DNA from: Trichostrongylus colubriformis
Lineage: Eukaryota > Nematoda > Chromadorea > Rhabditida > Trichostrongylidae
Length of the DNA stretch: 64,000 bases
Reading direction: 5' to 3'
NCBI GenBank assembly: GCA_963978905.1
Contig: OZ022260.1
Coordinates: 45,281,551 to 45,345,550, forward strand
Shown piece after piece: positions 23,854 to 35,719 of this stretch (the first letter of the stretch is position 1; each line of letters opens with the position of its first letter). The position numbers and the translations under genes were made by a program. Under the pieces are notes generated by a model. The model ran no database searches. It was not told the origin of the DNA and saw only the letters and a program-made list of their open reading frames with translations.

Positions 23854-24079
23854 TGTTGTGGAGTGCCGGAGAGCGAGACGATGCAGAAGTCGTTTATTAG
23901 TCGAACGAACAAGTGAACTGAGTAATAGAACAATGGCGGGTTTATATACCCTGAAGGCCTGGTCAAATCCTTAGTCAAACAACCTATAGGCACGATCAAA
24001 TCACAGACTGTAAAGATCAAAGGATACCAAAGTGTGCACTAAATAAGATCATCCTCATTCACCGGGAAGGCCTACAACA
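23854..24079 (-). repeat. 5' LTR of the Ty3/gypsy element
   Basis: The 226-bp copy is identical to 19343-19568. It is followed directly by the CTGTT target duplication at 24080-24084. Confidence 0.97.
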
Positions 24080-24208
24080 CTGTTTCGAAAAGCTGAGCGA
24101 ATAAGCGAGCTCTTCGCACTGATTGTGATGTTCTTCAATGTAACCTAATTTGGTGTTGCTTTCTTACTGAGTCGGAAAGGTAAGAGACATACAGGAGCTT
24201 TCTTCCAG

Positions 24209-24314
24209 GGACGCTTGGCACCCGAAAGGACCTTATCCAATGCCAATTTTCGAACGGAATTCACGTCGCATCGCTTGCGCTGGCTGCAAGGAGGTCACTG
24301 CTGAGTGGGTTTTT
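24209..24314 (+). CDS. SNAPC3-like gene, exon with first zinc-binding Cys pair
   Basis: After a TTCTTCCAG acceptor, the first base completes the Arg codon left open by the exon ending at 17618. The frame then gives HPKGPYPMPIFERNSRR and CAGCKEVTAEWV, matching the SNAPC3 stretch that leads into the C-terminal Cys4 zinc region. The donor is either GTTTTT at 24309 or GTAATC at 24315; both are phase 0. The preceding intron is 6.6 kb because of the gypsy insertion and would be about 1.85 kb without it. Confidence 0.75.
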
Positions 24315-24432
24315 GTAATCAACATACCGCGCATCGCGTCTATAACTTTCCACCGTGCACTACCGTTGACCTTGTTACTAGCGATATTTCTATGTCGGTG
24401 TCCTGTAAGAGAGCTGATGATTAACATACTTA

Positions 24433-25467
24433 CAAGGGAAGGACCCCAGGTCGAAGTGGCCATTCGGAATGGGATACATATGGTCCGACGCATTTTCGGT
24501 CGCTGATCCCGAATCTGTATTCGAAATTTGCAGAACAATTCTCTGAGCAAAGTTGTGGAGGTTTTTCTGTGGCCTGACACTATTTCATCGCCACGGCCGC
24601 TTGCATGGCAAGGAGTGGCCTCAGTGGCTCACTGGTAATGTTCCGGATCTGCAGGACAGGGGTCGTGGGTTTGCTCCCCGGCGGTGGGGTTTTTTTTTGC
24701 ATTTTGTGTTTAATTGTCAGTAAGTGCTTTTCGCCCACTTCTGGACGCTTCCTTGTGCTGGGACCTATCGCACCCATCACTCTGCCACTTTACTTATAAC
24801 TACTAACATTACTCACAAGGGAAGGATACCAAGTCGAAGGAATCCGTACCACACGAATTAGGCGTTGTTGCGTAAAAAGATTATGATATTCGGGCACAGG
24901 AGGTCGAATTACCCCTCTGTGCAAATTTTCAGCCAAATCCAGTTTTTGGTCCAACTTCGGAAGATTGGCGGTGGCCAGAGGATAATGTGGTCGTTTTTGA
25001 ATTTTCTTCTACAGAAAACCCTGCAACCTGAACAGGATAGCCTACACATATCTTTCACACCTGCCCATCGCACTAAGTGTACGAAACAAGCGTCAAATAG
25101 GAGCATTTCCCACGCAAAGGTCAACGACTTCTCCTTTGTTCAATGTGCTGCCACCCAATAGCCCGTAAATTTTTCCGAAATTTGGTCAATTTTCGAATTG
25201 GCTAAGAACTTGTCCCTTGGGGGAATTTGACTCCCTGAACATGAAAATCACCCTGGTTTTGCGCAAGAACGTCTGGCTCGCGTGCTATGGGCTTCCAAAC
25301 CTACCGTATAATAGCACTGTTTTTTCAAAAAAAAAAACCTCCATCCCCTCCACTCAGAAAATCGTTCTGCAAATTTCGAATACAGATTCGAGATCAGCGT
25401 CCGAAAATACGTCGGACCGTATGTATCCTATTCCGAATGGCCACTTCGACTTGGGGTCCTTCCCTTG
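24433..25467. mobile_element. 1035-bp TIR element family T1, copy 1
   Basis: The ends are long inverted repeats of about 140 bp that start CAAGGGAAGGACCCC. TTA flanks both sides (24430-24432 and 25468-25470). A second copy is at 26395-27447. The interior contains another CAAGGGAAGG block and a tRNA-like segment at 24617-24690, but no transposase. A 3-bp TTA duplication fits PIF/Harbinger, though long arms are not typical of every member. It is in a SNAPC3 intron. Confidence 0.85.
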
Positions 25468-26394
25468 TTAGAAAAAAGACATCTTTGTGGGGCAGCACCC
25501 CTTGAAACGAATCGAATGGAACATCTTTCATGATTTGGAGTGCTTCAGATAAAGTGATCTCAATTAGGACGTTTTCTGTGCATTTGGTGAACCTGCTACG
25601 TTACTTCGCAGTATTATTATAATACGCAGAAATGGACCATGCATCTTAACGATTGTTGCCATTGTGTGTCAAAGAAAAGGGGAGGGTATTGGCGTTGAGT
25701 TTTTTGAAACTTCATGGCGACAACTTCCATATGGGCTCTTCAAAATTCTCCGCTAAGGCTCATTTTGAAGTTGTCGTCGTAAACCCTCCCTTGTGCCTTG
25801 TGACAATGCGAATCCATACTGAGTCGTACCTTTGGTTTGTTTTCTTTGGTTAACGCGCATTCCCTATTAATCCCTCTTACTGCACTTTTCTCACTGCATT
25901 GAGTACGCATTTGCAAGTGCACCTACCAATAAGTGAATTCTAGAGTTTTATGTCATGCTTGTTACGCTTTCCCTGTACATGGGCGCCAAAAATCACATAA
26001 CCAGAAGTGAGTGCCTGTTCGTAGTACAGAATACTCTAATACCCTTCCTTCGGGCAGGCCCCATTCTCATGTGACTGTCGTGTACGGACGGTTGGTTTCA
26101 TCTTCAGTTTTTGACAGCAATGTCGAAACATACACGAATTTGTGGCATCTTGATTTAGCATCAAAGGACGCACTTAACATATTCCTAGTTGGTCAATAGC
26201 TCTTCACAAGCAAGCAAAACCCCAAACAACGTTGCAGGCAAATTGCAAGTAATTTGATGGTTTTCCTCAAATCGGAAGTGTCTGTTCTGTTGCTTGGACC
26301 GTATATAATTTATGCTCGAACGATTTAACTTCTTCCTCGTCGTCCCTACCCCCGAAGTTTGGAACATCATCACTGCACTTCAACGTGGCTCTTA

Positions 26395-27447
26395 CAAGGG
26401 AAGGACCCCAGGTCGAAGTGGCCATTCGGAAGCGGATACATATGGTCCGACGCAGTTTCGGACGCTGATCTCAAATCTGTATTCGAAATTTGCAGAACGA
26501 TTCTCTGAGCAGAGTTATGGAGGTTTTCTGAATGAGCGGCTACACGTTGGATCTCATTGGCGAGGCACTAGGTCATAAGCACGGCTGTTGCGTAGCTAGT
26601 AACAGCCTCAGTGGCTCATCGGTAGTGTTTCGGATCTGCAGGACAAACAGCAAGGGTTGCTCCCTGTCGGTGCGGGTTTTCTTTTGCATTTTGTATTTCA
26701 TTATCAGTAAGTGCTTTCCTTTCACTTCTGGACGTTTCCTTGTACTAGTACCTATCGCACCCATCATTTACTCTTCTACTTTATTTATAACTACTAACAT
26801 TACTCACAAGGGAAGGACACCGAGTCGAAGAGATCCCCGTACCACACGAAATAGGCGTTGTTGCTTAAAAAAATTATGATATTCGTGCACAGGGGACGAA
26901 TTACCCGTCTGTGCAAATTTTCAGCCAAATCCAATTTTCGGCCCAACTTCGGAAAATCGGGGGTGGCCAGGGGATAAAGTGGTAGATTTTTTCTTCTACA
27001 GAAAACCCTGCAACCTGAACAAGATAGCCCACACATACCTTTTACACTTGCCCATCGCACTAAATGTACGAAACAAGCGTCAAATAGGAGCATTTCCTAG
27101 GCTAGAGTCCACGACTCTCCTTTGTTCAATGTGCTGCCACCCAATAGCCCATGAATTTTCCGAAATTTGGTCAAATTCTCGAATTGGCTAAAAACTTGTC
27201 CCTTGTGGTAGTTTGACTCCCTGAACATGAAAATCGCCCTCGTTTTGCGCAAGAACGTCTGGCTCGAGTGCTATGGGCTTCCAAACTTACCACAAAATAG
27301 TACTTTTTTTCAAAAAAACCTCCATAACTCCGCTCAGAGAATCGTTTTGCAAGTTTCGAATACAGATTCGAGATCAGCGTCCGAGAATACGTCGGAACAC
27401 ATGTATCCCATTCCGAATGGCCACTTCGACCTGGGGTCCTTCCCTTG
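26395..27447. mobile_element. 1053-bp TIR element family T1, copy 2
   Basis: The ends and interior match 24433-25467, and TTA lies on both sides (26392-26394 and 27448-27450). The tRNA-like segment is at 26604-26678. The two copies lie in the same orientation 0.9 kb apart in one intron and are diverged by small indels, so they are separate old insertions rather than a recent tandem duplication. Confidence 0.85.
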
Positions 27448-27667
27448 TTAGCGATATCTCAGGGGACATTGCAAAAATCACTACGACGTGCATGTCGCTT
27501 GCGAGTGCTCTAGTGGGACATGGCATGGAATGCATAATGACGATGTGGGTTTCCTGGCGTTGTTTCTGTGAGGGAGACTCCTGTCTCCAAAACTCCTCAA
27601 TGATACGATTTCATTTTTGACTTCTTTTTTTGGTTGTTTTATTGTTTGCTATTAAATGAGATGCTAG

Positions 27668-28082
27668 AAAGTGGAAATTGAAGTGCAAATATTGCTGTGT
27701 GGAGCGTGCACTCATATCTTTCGAAATTACCTCTTGTTTAGATGGGTTGTATGGGAACATGAAGGCATGCCGTCTCCCGTCCAATATTTTTGTGACTCGT
27801 GCTATATGGATTTCAATTTCAACGCCAATAATAAAAAGGTTTTTTCGTTCAAGGCCGCTCCATTGTACGATCGCCATAATCGCAAAGCTGATGTGAGTTT
27901 ACTCTACACTTGAAACAAAGGAATGAAAATAAGCTGCTAATGCTGATCGGTCCATAGCTCCCGGACCACATTGGCTCCTTTTTTCTATTTTTTCCCGTTA
28001 TATTCACTCAACCTTCTATGCATCACAGCGATCTACAATCTATTTCCAACCCGTCAAGCGCTGGTCACTTCCATTACCATGA
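27668..28082 (+). CDS. SNAPC3-like gene, C-terminal zinc-binding exons
   Basis: The first exon, about 27668-27893, ends GCTGAT before a GTGAGT donor. It contains PSPVQYFCDSCYMDF followed by FKAAPLYDR, which matches the last Cys pair and conserved tail of SNAPC3. An alternative acceptor (TTGTTTAG, exon from 27742) would give tighter spacing between the two Cys pairs but needs a different phase. The extra CGAC pair at about 27710 is unexplained. A final exon at about 28029-28082 after a CATCACAG acceptor ends with TGA and is less certain. Confidence 0.7.
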
Positions 28083-30230
28083 AACTCCACAGACTTCCGG
28101 TCGAAGAAATATACGATGTTGATTTTGAGATCGCCCTAGTTAGTTGTGCAATTCTCTTGAAGGAATTAAGCTGAAGCGCTTTGGGCAATGGCCAACTCAA
28201 AAGGTTCAATTTCCCCGAAATTTTTCTTCGAAATGAGGGTAGGGCATCACTATGCCAAAAGCAGATTGTGACTGAATGACTATGACTACGCATGTAAACC
28301 GTTCCCAGCAGAATTCCGCTTTGACGTTACTTCAAAACGTAGGTACCAGAAGATAGCTCGCCCCGTTTTTTATCGAAGAGTCGATACCTTTTTTCATGGG
28401 TTTATATTTCTGCTGTCGGAACTCTTGGATTGTTTGAACAGTCTCTACCACCTGTGAATTAGCTCATATGCACTAGCCCCGCTTCGTCGCAGTTACTATG
28501 TTGGATAACCACATAGATACAATCAAAAGTGCAGAAGAACATTGCGAGTGAAGTCGTTGGTTGGACTGTTGCGTGCTCAGCCATGTGGGACACGATCCCC
28601 GTTTTCCCATAACTTCCTGACTCGTGAGCATAACTCACGGTGGTCATGTTGCGCACGAAAAGATGCTCTGTCACGCGACAGCTGGGCTGTCTAGGACCCT
28701 TCCCGTGAGCTTGGCCCAGGATATCGATGGTGAATGTCATGGAGTTGCCAGTGCGTCCATAATCATTGAAAGAAGCAGCGGAATTTTGGACTTCCTACAT
28801 AGATTTTGATTGAAATGTAAGTAGAGTGGTCCGGAACGTATGAGCCAAGCTGATAGTTGTACCACTCGACGCTTTGCTTCCTATAGAAACTTCGTAGTAG
28901 GTGCTTGTTTGAGTTCCATCTCAATCAACAACGTGACACGCCATATTTTTTATTCGACTGTAATCGAAGCTACTCAAGATAGTCATCGAAGAGCAGGTTG
29001 TGCTAGTCCACCCACAGATGCTAGAGACTCTGCTCAAACCAGTCGGAAATTTCAAAGGTCAAAGATAAAGCCCATCTGAAAAGGATTCTTTGGTTTGTTA
29101 TTGGAACGCGGGAAAGCACTGGTGGCTTTCACATTCCGATGCTACTACCTTTACTGACTTCTGCTAAATAGCACGATCATGCCACAATTCTACTGAGAAA
29201 ATCGCATTTTACTTTTCCATAGTGCTGCCTCTTCACCATTGCGAAGTAAATGCAGCAGGAATGGACAAGTTCCATAGGAACACTTCTTGGTTAGTTATCC
29301 TGAAGCCCTTACGTCTTATTACTGAGAAGTCGTGCTCTTACAAATGTGACTTCGAATCAGCATAAATCTGTTCTCAGCCGGAGTCGTTGGGGTATGCGAG
29401 GAGTCGAACAGCTTCCGATGGGTAGGCAATAGGCTGTAGATAATTGCGGTGCATGCTGTGCCTAATGAGTAAAAGATGAAATGACGAAAAGTCGAAAGAA
29501 GGTTAAATCTTTACACGTGCTCTTCAACTCTCCTTATCATGGAATTCAGGCTCAGCTGCCGTCTACAAGTCCATTTGAGAGCCATTCTACCATAGCTGCT
29601 ACCAGAACTACTGTCTAATGGTTCTCTATTCAGCAGTTTATTGATGTTTTTAGTTTGCTTATTACGGAAGCTCAGCCGAAGATTTGCACCTACAAGAGGA
29701 CGAACAGAGCGATTGAAGAAGTAATACTGAAGGGACAGTGTACAGCAAGTCCTAGAAGTATGGAGTGTATAACAGCAATAGCTAAGTAATCGATGCTGTC
29801 AGTCAAATACTAACATTTACCTCGTTTGATGAATTCAGCTATTATTTTTGCACTGCCACAATTACAATTGGATCCTTTTCATCAACCGTACTTTTGTATT
29901 TCGCATTGCATTTTTCCTCTTTTTTCATGGTTATTAATATCTTCGCCGGATGACAATACCAAATGATCTCTCTACCATGCATAACATAGTAAACTGTTAT
30001 TTCTAAATTTCTTGCAGTGTGACTGAGAAGATCCTCCATAACAGTGGACACTGCCATTCAAAATTAGGGAATTAACAAGTGTTCAAACATGCCATGTATC
30101 ATGATGGCTTCAACATAAACACTTGCACGCCGCGGTGTGATCGGATTTTTGGACTGCTTTCTGCAGGTATGGAAACCACGTGAGGGAAAGAGTTGCTCCT
30201 TCAGTAATGTGCAATCCCTACTATATATAA
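28083..30230. other. no gene or element recognised
   Basis: Only short frames without splice or domain support are present, and there are no terminal repeats I could pair. Confidence 0.5.
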
Positions 30231-30236
30231 TCGGGT

Positions 30237-30266
30237 TGCTCTGTCTGTCTGTCTATCCGTCTGTCA
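30237..30266 (+). repeat. CTGT-type microsatellite at the edge of a repeat array
   Basis: A short run of CTGT units with variants sits next to TATATAATCGGGTTG and precedes the roughly 220-bp repeat array. Confidence 0.7.
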
Positions 30267-30299
30267 CGAAAATCGGAACTACTGAAGGGCAACTCATGA

Positions 30300-31720
30300 A
30301 GGTCGGGTTCAGCTTGGGATAGGTAGAGCGTGAGCGAAGAAATAAAGCGCGAACAAAGACAAGTTACGCCCCGTCCACTATGGCAGGAGAGTGCGCTGAA
30401 ATTTTGATAATCATCTGAAAATAATCTAATTGAGTTCCAGAACGGCCCAGACGTAGGAAGGTTGATGGACAGAGCTCAATCAAATAGGCGGAGCCTAGAA
30501 CAAAATTCGTAACTCCATCCCAGCATGGCCTATAAACATGGGATAGATAGAGCATGAGCGGAGACATAGGGCGCACACATAGACAATGTTACGCTTTGCC
30601 CATTATGGGCGGGGCACGCGCCGAAGATTTGATAATCATCTGAAAACAATCTAATTCAGTTTCGAGAGGACCCAGACGTAGGGAGATGTTGAAATAAGCT
30701 CGATGTCATGATTCTGTGAAGCCTACGAATGCGGTGGGCCTGACGAATATTCATAACTCCGTTCCAGCAAGGCCCAAAAGGAAACTTCATTTGAGGAGAG
30801 ATGAGAGCATGGGCGCAGAAATAAGGGGAAGTACATGAGCAATCACGCCCCGCCCACAGTGGGCGAGGCGTTTGTGATAAAAGGTGAATCGTCTGATTCC
30901 ATTTCAGCAAAAAATACTAATGAATCAATCATAAAGGGTAGATAGGCTATGATAAGCAACTAGTTACTGAAGCAGTTAGGAACACCCGTCGTCAGTAGGT
31001 AAAGCATGGGGGATAGATAGAGCATGGGCGAAGGAATAAGGGGGAGTACATGAAGAATGCTACGCTCCGCCCATCATGGGCGCGCTGAAAATTTGATATT
31101 CAGCTGAAAATAATCTAATTCAGTTCCAAAATGGGACAGACGTAAGTTGGGATAAGGCTGGTGACACGTTTCTATGAAGCCTGTAAGAGCGGAGCGAATT
31201 AAGAGGAATCGTCCACGAAAAAATGAGTTTTTTTGTAACCCACATGTTTATATTGTATTTGCCTGATGTGGGCCTCATGCAAAATTTCACGCGAAAAAAT
31301 GTGAATATGGCTGAGATACAGCACCACAAGGTACGTCCGGGTAGGCGGGGCCTCCGAGTCAAAGCCTCGCCTCGTCGTCGTCCGCCGCCGTTGGGAACGG
31401 AGAGTGGGACTGTTAATGTTACTTCCTGTTCCTACAATGCGTCTCCGACCACGGCGAACGACGAGAGAGGCCTTTACTCGGATCGTCCCGCCCACCCGGA
31501 CGTACTTTGTGGTGGTGTTCTCAGCGAAATTCACATCTTTTCGCGTGAAATTTTTGCATGAGGCCCACATCAGGCAAATACAACATAAACATATGGGTAA
31601 CACAAAATTCATTTTTCCGTGGACGATTCCTTCAAATAGGCAGAGCTTAAAACAAAAGTTCATAATTCCGTTCCAGCATGGCCTAAAAACTTCGTTTAAG
31701 GAATAGCATGGGTTATAAGA
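30300..31720 (+). repeat. degenerate tandem array, roughly 210-260-bp units
   Basis: Units start near 30315, 30538, 30797 and 31009, each with GGGATAGATAGAGCATG or a variant. They continue with GATAATCATCTGAAAA, a block GTTCCAG...CCCAGACGTA, and GGCGGAGCC-type text. The fourth unit is split by a MITE at 31204-31632 and resumes with AATAGGCAGAGC. There is no coding frame. This may be satellite-like or the body of an unrecognised element. Confidence 0.7.
31204..31632. mobile_element. MITE family M2, copy 1 (long inverted arms)
   Basis: The ends GAGGAATCGTCCACGAAAAA and GACGATTCCTTC are inverted, and the arms continue for about 120 bp around a GC-rich centre. A second copy is at 50369-50787 and a worn one-arm copy is at about 47875-48010. 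It interrupts the tandem array. The target duplication is not clear. Confidence 0.8.
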
Positions 31721-33061
31721 AAGTGTCGAGCGATTGTACCCTCAGAAAAACTCCACGTCGTATGGCTTTTATTCAGCATGGGATAACTCTTCCAAAATTG
31801 CGAAATGTTGTCAGTGGACGCATTTGCCTGCTGGTTATAACTACAGCGAGCGTGGCTCGCTGGTGAGTGCCCTTTGGCTCTTTGAGGCAGTGAAATAATT
31901 AAAATCAAGATTTTCTAGTCTCTGAAGTCACCATGACGAGATGAGTTCAGTGGTCTATAAACCTTATAGAAATTATTTATTGAAATGAAGTCATGGCGAA
32001 AACGGAAGAGACGCGGTTCCGCGTTTATTTTTGAAAACTAAGAGAGGACACCTAGGAGGAAAAACTCTTAGGCTTTTTTTCTCCTCTTAGTTTGAAAACT
32101 AAGGGGACTGCACAGTGTCCCGCCGCTTCAGTCGTTTCGGATCGGGAGATACAATCCTTGTTGCCAATCCACCAACAGGTGGTTCGACGTTCACGGAAGA
32201 GAATGATGTTCTTGGAGGCTCGAAAGTGGATCGGAAGATAAACACGCGATGGTCAACAATGTATATACTCTTGGCTTCTAGAAACTGAGCACTTTGGGAG
32301 CTTTACCAAGCAAGAGAGTAGATGAGGCAGAGCACAACTCAAAATGCCCTGCCCTCACAAGGAAGGAAATTGTGAAAAGGTTGGTGTATTTTATGGGCTT
32401 CAGTGAAGATCTTGTAGTAGCACATGCACTGTAAAACAGGAAGGGTACTGGCTATACAGGACAAAGAACATCTAACTGGAAAGAGGAGTGTAATTATAAC
32501 CACTTCACTGGGCAGGCATAAAATCTAGGAGCATAACGGGAATAATTTTGGGGTGATGTACCTATTTTGGTCAACGAAACGAAAACTTCATAAAGTGAAG
32601 TGATGTAATCAGTATGGATTTCCGCATGGAAGTCACGAATGAACAACCGAAACGTCACTGCTTAGTTTAATTCAGAGTGGTTGTGCTACAATCATTTTGG
32701 AGTTGTGATACAAGTTACTTCTCAGTAATTCGCAGTGTTTCATTGCCGAGGTCCGTAACGTGGCAGTTCCATTACACCGAATGAAAGCACTCCCGTTCAT
32801 AATTTCGGTGTATCGCAGCGTTCTTTGGTATGGGCAAGAAATGGACGGCACTAAAATTTCACCATTGCTTTCACAGTTCTTTAAGAAAAGCCTTGACAAG
32901 GTAGTGGCCATTAACAGTAATCTAAAACAAACATGAAAGAACCGAGTATACCAACAATAAAGACGCCGGGGGGGGGGGGCATTTGGTCTACGGCAACGTA
33001 AACGCGTAAAAGTATCACGTGAGCGACGTATACTTAGTGGGGACAGTACTTAAACCCTGTA
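31721..33061. other. no gene recognised
   Basis: Nothing supported apart from a 12-base G run near 32968-32979. Confidence 0.5.
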
Positions 33062-33802
33062 CAGGGGGTGCCAAAAAAAAGTAATTTTGCCCACGGCTCA
33101 CATCTCCCAATTATACAAAACATAGGGAAACGAAAGAAATGAAAGTATTGGGGCAAAATATTCCCGAAATGTTCCTCTAAAAGCAGGAACAAGCTGAGAC
33201 TCACTACTTTCATTTTCATAAAAATATAGAACCTTTAAGCGCCGCAGTCGGGCTTCGGAGCACCCACGGTATCAAGGTCCCCTTAAAACAGTGGAGCCGG
33301 GTTCCATGGTAGGTCTTTTGTGGGAAGCTTCCTAAGGATTGGCCCTTCGGTTCATGGAAGTCACAAAGCCCCTGCTGCTTGGACAAGGCTGCTATGATCC
33401 GAAGTATCATTTTCATGCCCAAATCCGCCTCCGTAGGGGTTTCAGTGGTAAGTGCACGTTTTGACTCTTGGAAACGAAGGGCGCTGGGAACCCGGAAAAA
33501 ACGGGATCCTAAAGAGCACCCCCCAGTATGAATTCCCGTAGGTACCCAGAGTGAACGGACCTAAGCAAGGTTGTGAAAAAGGGCGACGAAATGTCGGATT
33601 TTGCCCAGTTAAGGTGACACATCTTGTTCACCCTTTCCTCGCTCCCGTTCCTGCTCGTGCAGAAGGCTGCCACGGAGTATAGTGATAGAGTGAGGTCTGC
33701 TCTTGAATCTGGGGATGAAAATACCTCAACAGAATTTGCTGTAGTTCGACTAAAGTGGGGTGAAAGTGGACGAGACAAAATTATTTTTTTTGGCACCCCC
33801 TG
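33062..33802. mobile_element. 741-bp non-autonomous TIR element, copy B
   Basis: This is the second copy of the 2269-3010 element in the same orientation, with the same CAGGGGGTGCC ends and TA on each side (33060-33061 and 33803-33804). Differences from copy A are scattered substitutions and 1-base indels. Confidence 0.8.
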
Positions 33803-33804
33803 TA

Positions 33805-35719
33805 TATGGAAGAGTAAGAGCTGGACGGCAAGATGCATTGAGGCAGAATCGGTCTAAGTAACGGAGAACAGTCCTTGAAGCAGACATATAGGTCATCACC
33901 ATTAGATTTTCCTCAAGCTCGACTAAAGTGTCATGTGCCAGAGTCAGTCGCATTCGAAGGAAGAACAACCCCTCAGAAAGCTGCAGAAGTTCTCACTTCT
34001 CACTTTGTTGACTGCTGCACAACTTGTTCTCATTCACTCGTCGTACAACCTTCCCCCTCATACTGTAACTATGCTCTATTCCATTGTCAATATGAGAAGC
34101 GGATCTCATTCATGGGCCCGCCCATGAACTTCATTGCTGCTATCATTACGAGGCTGACAAGGTAAGAAGAGCCAGCGAATTTCTTCCGCTGCTTTTAGAA
34201 AGCTGTTTTTGAAAGGTCACTAGTAAAACTGCAGTCAAGGTGAGGCATGGGTTAACGATTCTTCAAAGGGATCGCATTTTGAATTGCGGAAAAAGGCGTC
34301 ACATCCAGGAAAGAAATTGGTCGTGAAGCACTCAATGATCTACTTGTTATTGGAGTAAAGCTACGATTATCGATCGACTACTGTGACTTTCCTTGAGACA
34401 TAGTTTCAACATATTAACGGCATCAGATACGGAATGGAAAAGTCATATTTTAAGTGTTGCTGCTAGCAAGCTGAAGCAAATGGTGCCCTCCCAGGTACTG
34501 TAATGCCCGGTTCTATAGCTTAAGATCAGGAGAATCTGAGGACCCTCAGGCGCCATTGCAGAAGTTGCAGAACACCGACTACCTTGGCGGGAGGATACGG
34601 TGAAGTATTTTTTAGAGGGACTCCAAGAATCTGCAATAGGTTGCGTGAACCGGAATGTCCGGAGAGGGCACGCAAAACTAGATTGCTCCTACATAAGCCT
34701 CTTATACTTGCCGTGCTGCCTTAAGCCGCTGTGCTGATTGTGAGATGTAAGTAATTGCTTTAACATGCTACTTCTCATGTGTTATACATAAAGGGTTTCG
34801 TTTGCGAAACCGAGGCGCGATTGACATCCTTTTTTGCCAATTTCTATTTGTATTCATTATGAGGAAATTCCACAGTCCAATTCAGAAGTTTCCCTTTTTA
34901 CTTTACTTACACAATGGATGTTTCAGAATACATTTATTTTATTTGTTATACATTTATACATTATATTATACATTTATACATTTATTATACATTATATACA
35001 TATACATTATTTAAGTATACATTTATACATTTATTTATTCAGAATTCAGAATATGTGAAATCGAGACACTTCCAAGGCTGCATATGATCTGATCAGGTTG
35101 ACCGCTACAGCGACAGAGGAAGGCTTTTCTGGTTGGTTTGGATTCTTCACAATGTTTACTATTTAAGGAAAACAATCATGGATGACTGCAAGCATGATTG
35201 TGGGATCGAGTTCCAGTATTTTGCTTATGACTCAATACCCTGTGAAGAAAAGAGGTTTCTCAGTCAAATGCTCGAACTCTTCCTTTTCGATATTCGCTAA
35301 AAGCTTGGAAAGCAGGTTTGCGACTATGAAGCCCACGTCTACTCTAAAGAAGAGCTAGATTACATAAATGTATAGCACTTCTCTTGTTTTTGTGAGCATG
35401 CCATATCCAGCATACCACCTATTTCCTTATCCTCGACTTCTAGCCGCGTGCTGTTGGGTCTGATTATCCACTGCGCTCTAGAATGACGTGAGCTATCCAC
35501 AAAATTTTCCTGCGAATTTACCTTTCACTCCTAAAAGCTCATTACCAGAAGATTCATCTTCATTTTTGTCTTAACTAGCGCTTATTCTGTGCCCTTTTAT
35601 GGCATAATTATTTTCCACTCTACTGTAAAATGAAGTTTTGATTCGAGTGAACAGGTAGTATGTGCCAATAATGTTTCATTGTTGCAAACGCAAAAGTAGA
35701 AAAAAGCCTCGTAGGTCTT
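33805..35719. other. no gene recognised; AT-rich repeat within
   Basis: The frames here lack splice or family support. The AT-rich tract at 34930-35045 is listed separately. Confidence 0.5.
34930..35045. repeat. AT-rich tandem repeat (TACATTTA-like units)
   Basis: The sequence is an irregular run of TATACATTTATACATTTA units, low complexity. The two overlapping open frames here are products of this repeat. Confidence 0.9.

Larger units (their letters stand above)
19343..24079 (-). mobile_element. full-length Ty3/gypsy LTR retrotransposon
   Basis: This is a complete element of 4737 bp on the minus strand. Two 226-bp LTRs are identical by eye and bounded by TGTTGT/ACAACA. CTGTT is duplicated at 19338-19342 and 24080-24084. 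A primer-binding-site candidate, a polypurine tract, gag, and pol with the order protease, RT, RNase H, integrase are present, which is the Ty3/gypsy order. Identical LTRs imply recent insertion. It lies inside the SNAPC3 intron, in antisense orientation to that gene. Gag contains two frame changes, described under its entries. Confidence 0.97.

Noticed and set aside
30237..31720. CRISPR-like array
   Set aside because: Units are long, contiguous and diverged with no spacer structure, and the genome is eukaryotic.
34802..35058. Two overlapping hydrophobic frames
   Set aside because: They translate an AT-rich simple repeat.
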